This document shows, one piece after another, positions 44,931-52,982 of a stretch of 64,000 nucleotides of DNA. Made by a program: the position numbers and the translations under genes. Positions within the stretch are counted from its first letter, which is position 1; the number at the start of each line of letters is the position of its first letter. Below the pieces are notes generated by a model. It saw only the letters and a list, made by a program, of their open reading frames with translations, ran no database searches and was not told where the DNA came from. Source of the DNA: Flavobacterium ovatum (GTDB lineage Bacteria; Bacteroidota; Bacteroidia; Flavobacteriales; Flavobacteriaceae); the NCBI RefSeq assembly GCF_040703125.1, contig NZ_CP160035.1, positions 1,612,001 through 1,676,000 on the forward strand, read 5' to 3'.

Positions 44931-47024
44931 ATGAAAAAAATAATATTGTTACTAATTGTGTTTTCAGTACAATTAATTAATGCACAAGGACAAGATTCTG
45001 ATAGAGCCAAACGCTTTTTTGAAAGAACCTATTATAGTGAAGCTATACCGTTGTATGAAAGTATAATTAAACAAAATAATTCATTGGAGGTATTGAGGAA
45101 CCTTGCCGATTGCTATTATTATACCAATGATTACACCAATGCTCAAAGTCATTATCGAATGTTGCTTTCGCAATTTGGCAAGGAGGTAGGAGAAGAATAT
45201 TATTTTAGATATGCTCAAACTTTAAAAGCTTCTGGGAATTATGATGAAGCTAATAAAATAATGAGCTATTATTGGAACAGTCAAAATGATAAAGCTGCTC
45301 TTTCTAGTTTAGAAAAAGGAATTAAGCAGCTCGAAAATATCTCCGCTATTGGTAATCGTTACGAAATTAAAAATTTAGCCATAAATACTGATAAATCCGA
45401 ATTTGGAGCAGTATTACTGGGGCAGAATTTGATTTATTCAGGAGTTCAGAAATCGAATTTATTTGATAAAAAATACAAATGGAATAATGAGGGGTATCTT
45501 GACTTAATGACGATTTCATTGAGTAATGCGAATAAAAAGGATTCAATTGCCAAATCCTTTTCGAAAGAAATTAATACGTCTTTACATGAGTCTAATGCTG
45601 TTTTTACCAAAGATGAGAAAACGGTTTATTTTACCCGAAATAATTATAAAGACGGTAAACGTGGAAAAAACAAAGATAAAGTTTCAAATCTTCAGATTTT
45701 TAGAGCTGAATTGGTAGGTGGAATATGGACAAATGTTAAGTCGCTTCCATTCAATGGTGACGATTATTCGGTTGAACATCCTGCGTTGAGCCCTGATGAG
45801 AAAACCTTGTATTTCGCATCTGATATGCCTGGAACATTGGGCTCGTTTGATATATTTAGTGTGCAAATTCTTGGAGCAGATTACGATACTCCAAAAAATT
45901 TAGGGAGTGAAATTAATACCAGTAGAAAAGAACAATTTCCTTTTGTGTCTAATGATAATAAATTGTACTACTCTTCGAATGGACTTCCTGGATATGGTTC
46001 ATTAGATGTTTTTGTTTCGCAAATAAGCAAAAGTGGATTTTCAAGTCCTGTAAATGCTGGACTTCCTGTAAATTCAGGATATGATGATTTTTGTTTTAAT
46101 ATTGATTCAAATACACAACAAGGATATTTTTCTTCGAATAGAAAAAACGGAAAAGGAAGCGATGATATCTATGAGTTGAAAGAAATGAAGCCGTTAATTG
46201 TAGAGGATTGTACTCAATATATAGCGGGTATAATTTCAGATTTCGATACCAAATTACCGTTGAGTCAAGCAGTCGCTATTTTGCAAAATGCGGATAAAGT
46301 GGAATTAGAAAAAGTTATAACTACTGAAGATGGAGCATTTCGTTTTACTGTTCCTTGTGAAGCTTCTTATGTTGTTTTGGCTTCAAAAGAGGGTTTTACT
46401 TCGAATTATCGAACTTTGAAATTAAACAAAGAACGAAAAAAAGAAAATGATGCTTCCATGACTTTAAGATCTTTAGAGACTATTAAAAAAGAAGATCAAG
46501 CTATTATCGCCGAAAAACAAGCGCAAGCGAAAGCTCGTCTTGAAAGACAAAAAAGAGATAAAGAAGTAGCCGAAAAAAGAGCCGTTCAAGAAGCAGAAGT
46601 TAAGAAAAAAGAAAAAGTAGCCACTATTATCGCTACAGAAAAAGATATAGTAAAAGAGAAAGACCGATTGGTTATTAAAACAGATCCTATTTATTTTGAT
46701 TACGATTTGTGGTACATTCGAAAAGAATCAAAACCAATCTTAAATCGTGTGGTAGAATTGATGAAAAAATACCCTGAAATGGTAGTGGAAATCGGTTCGC
46801 ACACTGATAATAGGGGAAATGATAAATACAATTTTAATTTATCTACCAATAGAGCGAATTCGACTAGAGACTATTTTTTACAACAAGGAATTGACAAGAG
46901 TAAAATAGTTGCCAAAGGCTATGGGGAAACGGTTCAAATTATAAAGTGTGAGCCTGAAGCATCCTGCTTAGAGGAACAACATGAATTGAATAGACGTAGC
47001 GAATTTGTAATTAAGAATTTGTAG
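44931..47024 (+). CDS. OmpA family protein with TPR and PD40/WD40 repeats
   Basis: Periplasmic/outer-membrane protein of 697 residues. It has a signal peptide (about 1-18), TPR-like helices (about 20-130), WD40/PD40-like beta repeats (about 150-400, for example HPALSPDEKTLYFASD), a carboxypeptidase-regulatory-like domain (about 425-515) and a charged coiled coil. A C-terminal OmpA peptidoglycan-binding domain follows (about 575-697, IYFDYDLWYIRKESK ... IGSHTDNRGNDKYN ... LSTNRANSTRDYF). This layout is that of PorE-like T9SS accessory proteins that tie the apparatus to the wall. Third gene of the trio. Confidence 0.93.
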   Translation: MKKIILLLIVFSVQLINAQGQDSDRAKRFFERTYYSEAIPLYESIIKQNNSLEVLRNLADCYYYTNDYTNAQSHYRMLLSQFGKEVGEEYYFRYAQTLKASGNYDEANKIMSYYWNSQNDKAALSSLEKGIKQLENISAIGNRYEIKNLAINTDKSEFGAVLLGQNLIYSGVQKSNLFDKKYKWNNEGYLDLMTISLSNANKKDSIAKSFSKEINTSLHESNAVFTKDEKTVYFTRNNYKDGKRGKNKDKVSNLQIFRAELVGGIWTNVKSLPFNGDDYSVEHPALSPDEKTLYFASDMPGTLGSFDIFSVQILGADYDTPKNLGSEINTSRKEQFPFVSNDNKLYYSSNGLPGYGSLDVFVSQISKSGFSSPVNAGLPVNSGYDDFCFNIDSNTQQGYFSSNRKNGKGSDDIYELKEMKPLIVEDCTQYIAGIISDFDTKLPLSQAVAILQNADKVELEKVITTEDGAFRFTVPCEASYVVLASKEGFTSNYRTLKLNKERKKENDASMTLRSLETIKKEDQAIIAEKQAQAKARLERQKRDKEVAEKRAVQEAEVKKKEKVATIIATEKDIVKEKDRLVIKTDPIYFDYDLWYIRKESKPILNRVVELMKKYPEMVVEIGSHTDNRGNDKYNFNLSTNRANSTRDYFLQQGIDKSKIVAKGYGETVQIIKCEPEASCLEEQHELNRRSEFVIKNL

Positions 47025-47042
47025 GTATAAGCATTAAATAGA

Positions 47043-47070
47043 AAGCTCCCAAAATTGGGAGCTTCTTTGT
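47043..47070 (+). terminator. Terminator of the T9SS trio
   Basis: AAGCTCCCAA and TTGGGAGCTT form a stem followed by CTTTG, just after the OmpA-type gene. The T tract is weak, so efficiency is uncertain. Confidence 0.6.
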
Positions 47071-47088
47071 TATTAAGATGTTTTTAAA

Positions 47089-47751
47089 TTAAAAACAAGT
47101 CAATTTCTTCAAATTAGCAACTGTAGCAATTGGGTCTGCTGCACCAAAAACGTAGCTACCAGCAACCAATACATCTGCACCAGCTTCGACTAATTGTTTT
47201 GCATTTTTATTGGTTACTCCGCCGTCTATTTCGATAATAGTCGAAGCGCCTTTTCTATTAATTAATGCTTTTAGTTTCTGAACTTTAGCATAAGTGTTTT
47301 CGATAAAAGATTGTCCTCCAAAACCAGGGTTCACACTCATGATACAAACTAAGTCGATATCATTGATGACATCTTCTAGTAAATCAACGCTTGTATGAGG
47401 ATTCAAAGCAACTCCAGCTTTCATTCCTTCGGCTTTGATGGCTTGTAGGGTTCTGTGCAAGTGCGTACAAGCTTCAAGGTGAACAGTAAGTACGTCAGCT
47501 CCTAGTTTTTTGAAAGTAGAGATGTATCTGTCTGGGTCGACAATCATTAAATGTACGTCGATTGTTTTTGTAGCATGCCTTTTGATAGCATCTAAAACTG
47601 GCATTCCAAAAGAGATATTCGGAACAAAAACACCATCCATGATGTCAATATGAAACCAATCAGCTTCACTAGTATTAATCATTTTGATGTCACGTTCTAG
47701 GTTAGCAAAATCAGCAGCCAATACTGAAGGAGCAATAAGTGTGTTTTTCAT
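47089..47751 (-). CDS. rpe: Ribulose-phosphate 3-epimerase
   Basis: TIM-barrel enzyme of the pentose phosphate pathway interconverting ribulose 5-phosphate and xylulose 5-phosphate, 220 residues. It has IAPSVLAADFANL at the N terminus, WFHIDIMDGVFVPN with the metal-binding His/Asp, VHLMIVDP, VNPGFGGQSF and the C-terminal IDGGVT and ADVLVAGSYVF. It is downstream of rpoD on the same strand, separated by a terminator. Confidence 0.96.
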   Translation of the reverse strand: MKNTLIAPSVLAADFANLERDIKMINTSEADWFHIDIMDGVFVPNISFGMPVLDAIKRHATKTIDVHLMIVDPDRYISTFKKLGADVLTVHLEACTHLHRTLQAIKAEGMKAGVALNPHTSVDLLEDVINDIDLVCIMSVNPGFGGQSFIENTYAKVQKLKALINRKGASTIIEIDGGVTNKNAKQLVEAGADVLVAGSYVFGAADPIATVANLKKLTCF

Positions 47752-47790
47752 TATAGTTGTTTATGGTGATATTTTTGCAAAGTTACAAAA

Positions 47791-47820
47791 AAAAACTCCA
47801 GTGAATCACTGGAGTTTTAA
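47791..47820 (-). terminator. Terminator of rpoD
   Basis: AAAACTCCAGTG and CACTGGAGTTTT are perfectly complementary with an AAT loop. On the reverse strand the stem runs into a long T tract. Confidence 0.9.
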
Positions 47821-47837
47821 GGTCGTTAATGCGAGGA

Positions 47838-48701
47838 TTAACCTAAATATGTTTTCAAGATTTTACTTCTAGAAGTATGTTTCAATCTGCGAATTGCTTT
47901 CTCTTTAATTTGTCGTACACGTTCACGTGTTAAGTCAAAAGTTTCTCCAATTTCTTCTAGAGTCATTGGGTGTTGGTCACCAAGGCCAAAATACAAACGG
48001 ACCACATCAGCCTCACGAGGAGTTAATGTTTCTAATGAACGCTCGATTTCAGTACGTAACGATTCGTGGATTAACTCTCTATCAGGGTTAGGAGACTCAC
48101 CAGAACGTAAAACGTCATAAAGGTTAGAATCTTCACCTTCAACAAGGGGTGCATCCATTGATAAGTGACGACCAGAGTTTTTCATAGACTCTTTTACATC
48201 ATTTACCGTCATATCTAGTTCTTTTGCAATTTCCTCAGCAGATGGCGGTCTTTCATTAGATTGCTCCAATAAAGCGTACATTTTGTTGATTTTATTGATA
48301 GAACCAATTTTGTTCAATGGCAAACGAACGATACGAGATTGTTCTGCCAATGCTTGTAGGATCGATTGACGAATCCACCATACAGCATACGAGATGAATT
48401 TAAAACCACGCGTTTCATCAAAACGTTGAGCAGCTTTAATCAAACCTAAGTTTCCTTCGTTAATTAAATCGGGAAGTGTTAAACCTTGGTTTTGATACTG
48501 TTTTGCAACCGAAACCACGAAACGTAAGTTAGCTTTAGTTAATTTTTCAAGAGCTTGTTGGTCTCCTGCTTTAATCTTTTGTGCCAATTCTACTTCTTCG
48601 TCAGCAGTAATAAGATCAACTTTACCTATTTCTTGTAAATACTTGTCTAATGATGCGGTTTCACGATTGGTAACCTGTTTGGTAATTTTTAGTTGTCTCA
48701 T
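47838..48701 (-). CDS. rpoD: Primary sigma factor RpoD, Bacteroidota short form
   Basis: Housekeeping sigma factor of 287 residues. Region 1.2 ([15 protein letters not shown]) is followed by region 2 with [16 protein letters not shown] and the -10 recognition helix ([13 protein letters not shown]), region 3, and region 4 with [25 protein letters not shown]. It lacks region 1.1, as is usual in Bacteroidota, whose primary sigma reads TTG/TAnnTTTG promoters. An AGGAG lies about ten bases before the ATG, unusual in this phylum, where Shine-Dalgarno sequences are scarce. An inverted repeat lies upstream. Confidence 0.96.
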   Translation of the reverse strand: MRQLKITKQVTNRETASLDKYLQEIGKVDLITADEEVELAQKIKAGDQQALEKLTKANLRFVVSVAKQYQNQGLTLPDLINEGNLGLIKAAQRFDETRGFKFISYAVWWIRQSILQALAEQSRIVRLPLNKIGSINKINKMYALLEQSNERPPSAEEIAKELDMTVNDVKESMKNSGRHLSMDAPLVEGEDSNLYDVLRSGESPNPDRELIHESLRTEIERSLETLTPREADVVRLYFGLGDQHPMTLEEIGETFDLTRERVRQIKEKAIRRLKHTSRSKILKTYLG

Positions 48702-49033
48702 GTGTTTATCTCCTCAAATTTAAATGTGTACAAATAGTTATACGTATGGAACGTATAAAAAGTTACAATTGAGATGAATAATTTTAAAGTTAATTTGTAT
48801 TGTAATATGTAAATATCTAATTTTTAGGATTTTAATATATTTAATTGTAAATTTAAAGAGACATATTTGTATGAGATTTAAAATTATGACATAGCAGTAA
48901 GTCTAAATAAAATTAAAAATTTAAAAAATGATCAGATGATAATTTGGCTTTTAGATTGTTTTTAATTTATAATGAAACAGCTTACTTTTCTGTTATAATT
49001 AGGTATAAACAATATAACTTAAAATAATTTATT
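48702..49033. other. Divergent intergenic region with inverted repeat near rpoD
   Basis: No gene. TATACGT (48739-48745) and ACGTATA (48751-48757) form a perfect 7-bp inverted repeat with a 5-base spacer, about 40 bases upstream of the rpoD start, where an operator would be expected. The rest is AT-rich. Confidence 0.5.
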
Positions 49034-49339
49034 ATGGAACAATCTAAAATTGATGCAATCGAAAGTAACTTTCATAAATTAGAAGATATTAAAAATTCAT
49101 GTGAGAGTTTAATTCAAAAAATAGGTCATTTACAAGTTGATTTATTCAATCATCCAAATGCTAAATTGGAGAAGTTTTTAGGGAAAATAAATGGAGCACT
49201 TAGTGGTTCTCATGGTGAAATTGTAGAAGTGACTTCTGAATATGAAACAGAAATTTACATGCCTGCCAAAGGAATGGAGACCTTTAATTCAGCACAAGAT
49301 GAACTCGAAGAAAATGAAAATGCTGAGTCTAACAAATAA
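49034..49339 (+). CDS. Hypothetical small acidic protein (101 aa)
   Basis: I do not recognise it. It has no signal peptide or membrane helix. The N-terminal half is helical with heptad-like hydrophobics (IESNFHKLEDIKNSCESLIQKI) and the last 15 residues are highly acidic (DELEENENAESNK). It is a single gene between rpoD (divergent) and a terminator. Regular codon use and a clean terminator support a real gene. Confidence 0.7.
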   Translation: MEQSKIDAIESNFHKLEDIKNSCESLIQKIGHLQVDLFNHPNAKLEKFLGKINGALSGSHGEIVEVTSEYETEIYMPAKGMETFNSAQDELEENENAESNK

Positions 49340-49380
49340 AAACACTAATTAGTCTACTACAGGCTAATTAGAATGCAAGA

Positions 49381-49413
49381 AACCCGTTTCAAAATCTTTG
49401 AAACGGGTTTTTT
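49381..49413 (+). terminator. Terminator with CCCGTTTC stem
   Basis: AACCCGTTTCAAA pairs with TTTGAAACGGGTT around a three-base loop and is followed by T6. The same stem core appears in the terminators at 57716 and 57963. Confidence 0.92.
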
Positions 49414-49428
49414 ATAGCTATAAATTTT

Positions 49429-49524
49429 GGGCATTCCCTACGGGCCGGGCTGTACGCACTCGCTTTATTGTTCCGCTACGCTCCACAATAAGAGCTCAAA
49501 CAATTGCTCCCATCCCTAATGCAG
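49429..49524. repeat. Intergenic hairpin repeat, family copy 3
   Basis: The left flank GGGCATTCCCTACGGGCCGG then CTGTACGC and the right flank TTGCTCCCATCCCTAATGCAG enclose a hairpin with arms CTTTATTGT and ACAATAAGAG around a GC-rich loop (TCCGCTACGCTCC). It is far more GC-rich than the surroundings. It shares the layout of the repeats at 15832 and 34857 and lies in the gap between two unrelated genes. Confidence 0.7.
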
Positions 49525-49556
49525 TTTCCGTTCAACGATGGAGAATTGTTTTTTAA

Positions 49557-50210
49557 TTACGCTTCCTCAATCACTTCTCCTTCAAATTCACCTGAGATTA
49601 AATCATTTCGCTCCAACCAATATTCAGATGTGATAATTTCGTAATTTTCATTGTCTTCCGTGTTTAGTTCCCAAACAATTCCGTCAGCATCAGGAAAGGG
49701 AGCTTCAGTAGTCATCGGTCCGTCAAAAAGACGTTTGATAAGGTTTCCATCCGAAAGTCCGTTGTTTAGAATTTTCAAGAACTGTTCTTTGGTCAATACT
49801 TCTTTTTCTTCAGATGTTATTTTGCATTTCAAGATCACCGCTTTAGCATTGGGGAATTTTCCGTTATATGCTTGATGTAACAGTTGGTTACAATGAAACA
49901 AAGGAGCATGTAGCTTGATTACTGGGTATTCTTCACAAACTTTATCCAATAACATGTCATTTGAAATTTGGTCTATTTGTCCTTCGGTTAAGTCTTCAGA
50001 CATTTTATAAGTTAACATGATGACTGCAGCCTCATTGGGTTCATAATCGCTAATGGCCATAAATAGAAGTTCGCGTAATTCAGCAATAATTTTACTTTGA
50101 GCATCTGGAAATCCATATAATGCAAGAAGGTTAACGTAGTCCTCAATTGACCAATAGGTGTTTAGGTCTTCAATCGTTTGAATGTTGTTTATAGTAACTT
50201 GGTATTTCAT
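49557..50210 (-). CDS. Hypothetical cytosolic protein (about 217 aa)
   Basis: Family not recognised. I prefer the start at 50210 (MKYQVTINNIQTIEDL), because codons upstream of it run through the terminator region of the neighbouring gene. The protein is acidic, with no signal peptide or helix spanning the membrane. Motifs such as TYWSIEDYVNLLALYGF and SEYWLERNDLISGEFEG are visible. It follows the barrel-protein gene on the same strand but is separated from it by a strong stem-loop, so it probably has its own promoter. Confidence 0.75.
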   Translation of the reverse strand: MKYQVTINNIQTIEDLNTYWSIEDYVNLLALYGFPDAQSKIIAELRELLFMAISDYEPNEAAVIMLTYKMSEDLTEGQIDQISNDMLLDKVCEEYPVIKLHAPLFHCNQLLHQAYNGKFPNAKAVILKCKITSEEKEVLTKEQFLKILNNGLSDGNLIKRLFDGPMTTEAPFPDADGIVWELNTEDNENYEIITSEYWLERNDLISGEFEGEVIEEA

Positions 50211-50232
50211 TTTATTTGTTTTTTTATGATTA

Positions 50233-50270
50233 AAAAATGGAGTATGATTGATTATCATACTCCATTTTGT
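50233..50270 (-). terminator. Terminator after the barrel-protein gene
   Basis: AAAATGGAGTATGAT and TATCATACTCCATTTT pair around a four-base loop. Weak T tracts lie on both sides. It sits between the end of the barrel gene (50294) and the start of the next leftward gene. Confidence 0.8.
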
Positions 50271-50293
50271 CCTTTTGAATATAGGATTTGTTG

Positions 50294-52126
50294 TTATTTT
50301 TTAATTACTGCTGGCTTGGTTTTTTCTAACAAAGTTTTTTCTAAGACTTCAACTCTTTTTTTAAGTTTTTCATTTTCAAGAGCATTGTTATAGTTGGTTT
50401 TATTAGTCTCCATAACTTTGTCAATCAAACTCTCTAATTCTGCGGGTGACATTTTAATATACTCAGCAGGCTGTGGTTGTACAGGTGCGGCTTTTTCTAT
50501 CGCAGCAGGAGCTATAGGTATGACCACTGTTGTAGTTGTACTGTCTTTAACCATTTTGACTACAGGAACTGGTACGGTGTTTTCTTTTGTAGCTGTTTTA
50601 ACAGCTTCTTGATTTGTAGTAATCGTTTTTAATTGGTGTGTTTCCTTGTTTTGCGTCACCTTTTTTTCAATTTGTGCTACTTCTTCTAGTGCATTTTGAG
50701 CTGTTTTCTTTTGTTCTAAAATAACCACAGCTTTGTCAATATCATTATTGGCTTTCGCTTCTTCTAGGTCTGTTTCTAGTCCTTTAAGTTTGTTTATGTA
50801 TTCTTGTTTTAAAACTGATATTTTCTCAGAGTTGTCTGCATTGTTTTTCGCAATTTTTTCATCAATGTATACTTGTGTTTCTTTCTCTTTGATATCCAAT
50901 TGTTGGTTTAACTGTGCGTTGTAAACATCATTAGGATTTGCTTTCTTACCACCAAAACTTAATTTGATTCCAGCATTATACATGATGTGTGTTTGTAAAT
51001 TATCTGGGTTAGTTAGGTTTGTAACATCAGTAGCAGAGGTTATCATCCCTCTGGCGCCACCAGTAATCAAAATGTTTTTGCTCAACGGAATATTCAATCC
51101 CAAACCTGCTGATGCAAACTCTTCGCTATCTACAGCCGTGTTTGTTTTTCCTAAATAACTGTTTTGAGAATTTAAATAACCACCACCCAAAATTAAGTAA
51201 GGAGTCACTCCGTTACCATCATTTAATCGAGCTCTAAATTCTAAACCATACATAGATAAACGGTCAAAAGAGGTCGAAATTTGTTCGTTCTCAGTAGCTT
51301 GTAAATAGTAGGCGCGAATTCCAGTATATTGATTGAAGTCAAAACCAGCATAAACTCCCATTAAGTAAGTATCTTTGAAAAGTGATTTGTCATCAAATTT
51401 AATGAAATTGACACTAGGCTCAATAATCCATTGAATTCCTTTAAAACCGTTATTAAACTTACTGTAATAGGCTTTGTCTAATTCGCTCATTGTGCCTGGT
51501 TTTCTTCCTCCCAAATAAAATTGTAAAGAAGCCTGAGCAGACCAATTGGTTAAAGATTCCGTTTTGAAATCACTGTTGGTTACGCCAAAGTCAGTTTTGT
51601 TTTGTGCTGTAATCAAATTTTCACCAGCATTAAAGTTGTATCTGTTGTACTTTCCTTCTAGAGTAAAAACAATACGATCACTCAGTTTGGTTTTGAATCC
51701 AAGACCTGCGCTAACATATATTTGGTCAAAATCTTCACCGTTTTTTATTTCGATGTTTTGAACTCCAGAACCCAATGTTAAATAAGGAATAAAACGTCCT
51801 CTACCCAGATTGGTTTTGAATTCGCCTCCCCAACGAGTCAAATTAATGTCTTGTGTTTGAAACATAGCATCGTTATAACCCGCAATTCCAAAATCAGAAA
51901 AGCTAGTTTTTAACCCTAAAGATTGTAGATAAACCGCACGAATTTCTACATATTCTCCAAAACCAAAACCAATTTTACCCCCTACAGAGGTTGCGTTTTC
52001 AAGTCCAGATTGTTTGTCGAAAAAAGTATAGTCTACAAAAGGCGAAGCAGTAAAGCTAATGTCCTTGACTTGTGAAAATCCTAATGTAGAAAGCATTACG
52101 ATGAGTAAGAGTATTGTTTTTTTCAT
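50294..52126 (-). CDS. Outer-membrane tandem beta-barrel protein with coiled-coil tail (610 aa)
   Basis: I start it at 52126 (MKKTILLLIVMLSTLGFSQ, a clean signal peptide). The extra 29 codons upstream are not signal-like. Residues about 20-210 and 225-410 form two similar OmpA/OmpW-type barrel regions, each with an SPFVDYTFF or EPSVNFIKF opening, a YVEIRAVYLQS or YTGIRAYYLQA strand, and RGRFIPYLTLGSG or GNGVTPYLILGGG. From about 420 on the chain is helical and coiled-coil (LKQEYINKLKGLETDLEEAKAN), then a proline-rich linker and a final short coiled coil. Last gene of the leftward envelope operon. Family not recognised. Confidence 0.85.
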   Translation of the reverse strand: MKKTILLLIVMLSTLGFSQVKDISFTASPFVDYTFFDKQSGLENATSVGGKIGFGFGEYVEIRAVYLQSLGLKTSFSDFGIAGYNDAMFQTQDINLTRWGGEFKTNLGRGRFIPYLTLGSGVQNIEIKNGEDFDQIYVSAGLGFKTKLSDRIVFTLEGKYNRYNFNAGENLITAQNKTDFGVTNSDFKTESLTNWSAQASLQFYLGGRKPGTMSELDKAYYSKFNNGFKGIQWIIEPSVNFIKFDDKSLFKDTYLMGVYAGFDFNQYTGIRAYYLQATENEQISTSFDRLSMYGLEFRARLNDGNGVTPYLILGGGYLNSQNSYLGKTNTAVDSEEFASAGLGLNIPLSKNILITGGARGMITSATDVTNLTNPDNLQTHIMYNAGIKLSFGGKKANPNDVYNAQLNQQLDIKEKETQVYIDEKIAKNNADNSEKISVLKQEYINKLKGLETDLEEAKANNDIDKAVVILEQKKTAQNALEEVAQIEKKVTQNKETHQLKTITTNQEAVKTATKENTVPVPVVKMVKDSTTTTVVIPIAPAAIEKAAPVQPQPAEYIKMSPAELESLIDKVMETNKTNYNNALENEKLKKRVEVLEKTLLEKTKPAVIKK

Positions 52127-52230
52127 GTGTTGATAATTATAAATTATTAAATCGGAGCATGTAATTTGCATAGTTGAACTTGGTTGTTGCGACCAATTTA
52201 CGATCATGCTCATTTCATGGTAAATTTGTT

Positions 52231-52557
52231 TTAGTTGATTTCTTCTATAGCCACAATTGGAGGCTCTGTAGTCGAAGTGTTCCGTTTTAGTGTTGCAATT
52301 TCGAGGTCTTTTTTATGAATTATTATTTCGTTTTTTAGATTCTCAATATGTGCTTCATTTTTAATTTGTTTGTTTTTGTCAGTTAGAAAAAATAACAAAC
52401 AAAATAGCAGTCCAATCACCATCTCTATTACTAGAGGGAAAGTGGTGAAAATCCCAAATCCCAAATCGAGGTCTGCGCTGGTATGAAAGAGCTCAAAATT
52501 AAGGGTATATAAAAAAGCTGCTATAATTAAGTACCCCAGTAAATAGATATTTCTCAT
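52231..52557 (-). CDS. Small two-helix membrane protein (108 aa)
   Basis: Two transmembrane helices (IYLLGYLIIAAFLYTL and FPLVIEMVIGLLFCLLFFL) are followed by a charged helical tail (KNKQIKNEAHIENLKNEIIIHKKDLEIATL), probably coiled coil. With a hairpin topology both ends face the cytoplasm. No family recognised. It starts three bases after the preceding 139-residue gene, so it is tightly coupled, and is followed by the barrel gene after about 104 bases. Confidence 0.8.
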   Translation of the reverse strand: MRNIYLLGYLIIAAFLYTLNFELFHTSADLDLGFGIFTTFPLVIEMVIGLLFCLLFFLTDKNKQIKNEAHIENLKNEIIIHKKDLEIATLKRNTSTTEPPIVAIEEIN

Positions 52558-52560
52558 GGT

Positions 52561-52980
52561 TTAATTATTTAGTTTTTTTAATTTCTTTTCTATCGAAATA
52601 AGGTTTTTCAAATTCCCTCTGTATTCCTCAATCAATGTTGATACTTCGCTAGTGTTCAAGAAAGGTTTGTGTAAGGTGTCTGTTTTGATATAGTGAGTCA
52701 ATGATTTCTCACCAAACTCAAAGATAACTGCTTTTTGCCTTTCTAGGATGCTTTTTTCTTCTTTTTGTAGCGAAACTTTGTCAGTATACAAATGGATACG
52801 TTGGTTGGCCTCTTCGGCAAGTTCTGCGCTTGCTACATAAGCTTTAGCACTAGAGTCTTTTATTTTTTCGGTCACCACAGCGGTTCCTTCGATTACATTT
52901 TCGGTTACATTATCAATGAAATTTTTGATTGAATCGAATGTTGAAGTTGATTTTTTATCTGAAGTTTTTTTATTTGCCAT
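52561..52980 (-). CDS. Hypothetical helical cytosolic protein (139 aa)
   Basis: No signal peptide or membrane helix. The N-terminal 25 residues are rich in K, S and T. Residues about 15-70 form an amphipathic helical stretch (SIKNFIDNVTENVIEGTAVVTEKIKDSSAKAY), somewhat like apolipoprotein or LEA-type repeats. The rest is helical with a basic end. No family recognised. It begins two bases after the coiled-coil lipoprotein gene in a four-gene operon. Confidence 0.8.
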   Translation of the reverse strand: MANKKTSDKKSTSTFDSIKNFIDNVTENVIEGTAVVTEKIKDSSAKAYVASAELAEEANQRIHLYTDKVSLQKEEKSILERQKAVIFEFGEKSLTHYIKTDTLHKPFLNTSEVSTLIEEYRGNLKNLISIEKKLKKLNN

Positions 52981-52982
52981 GA

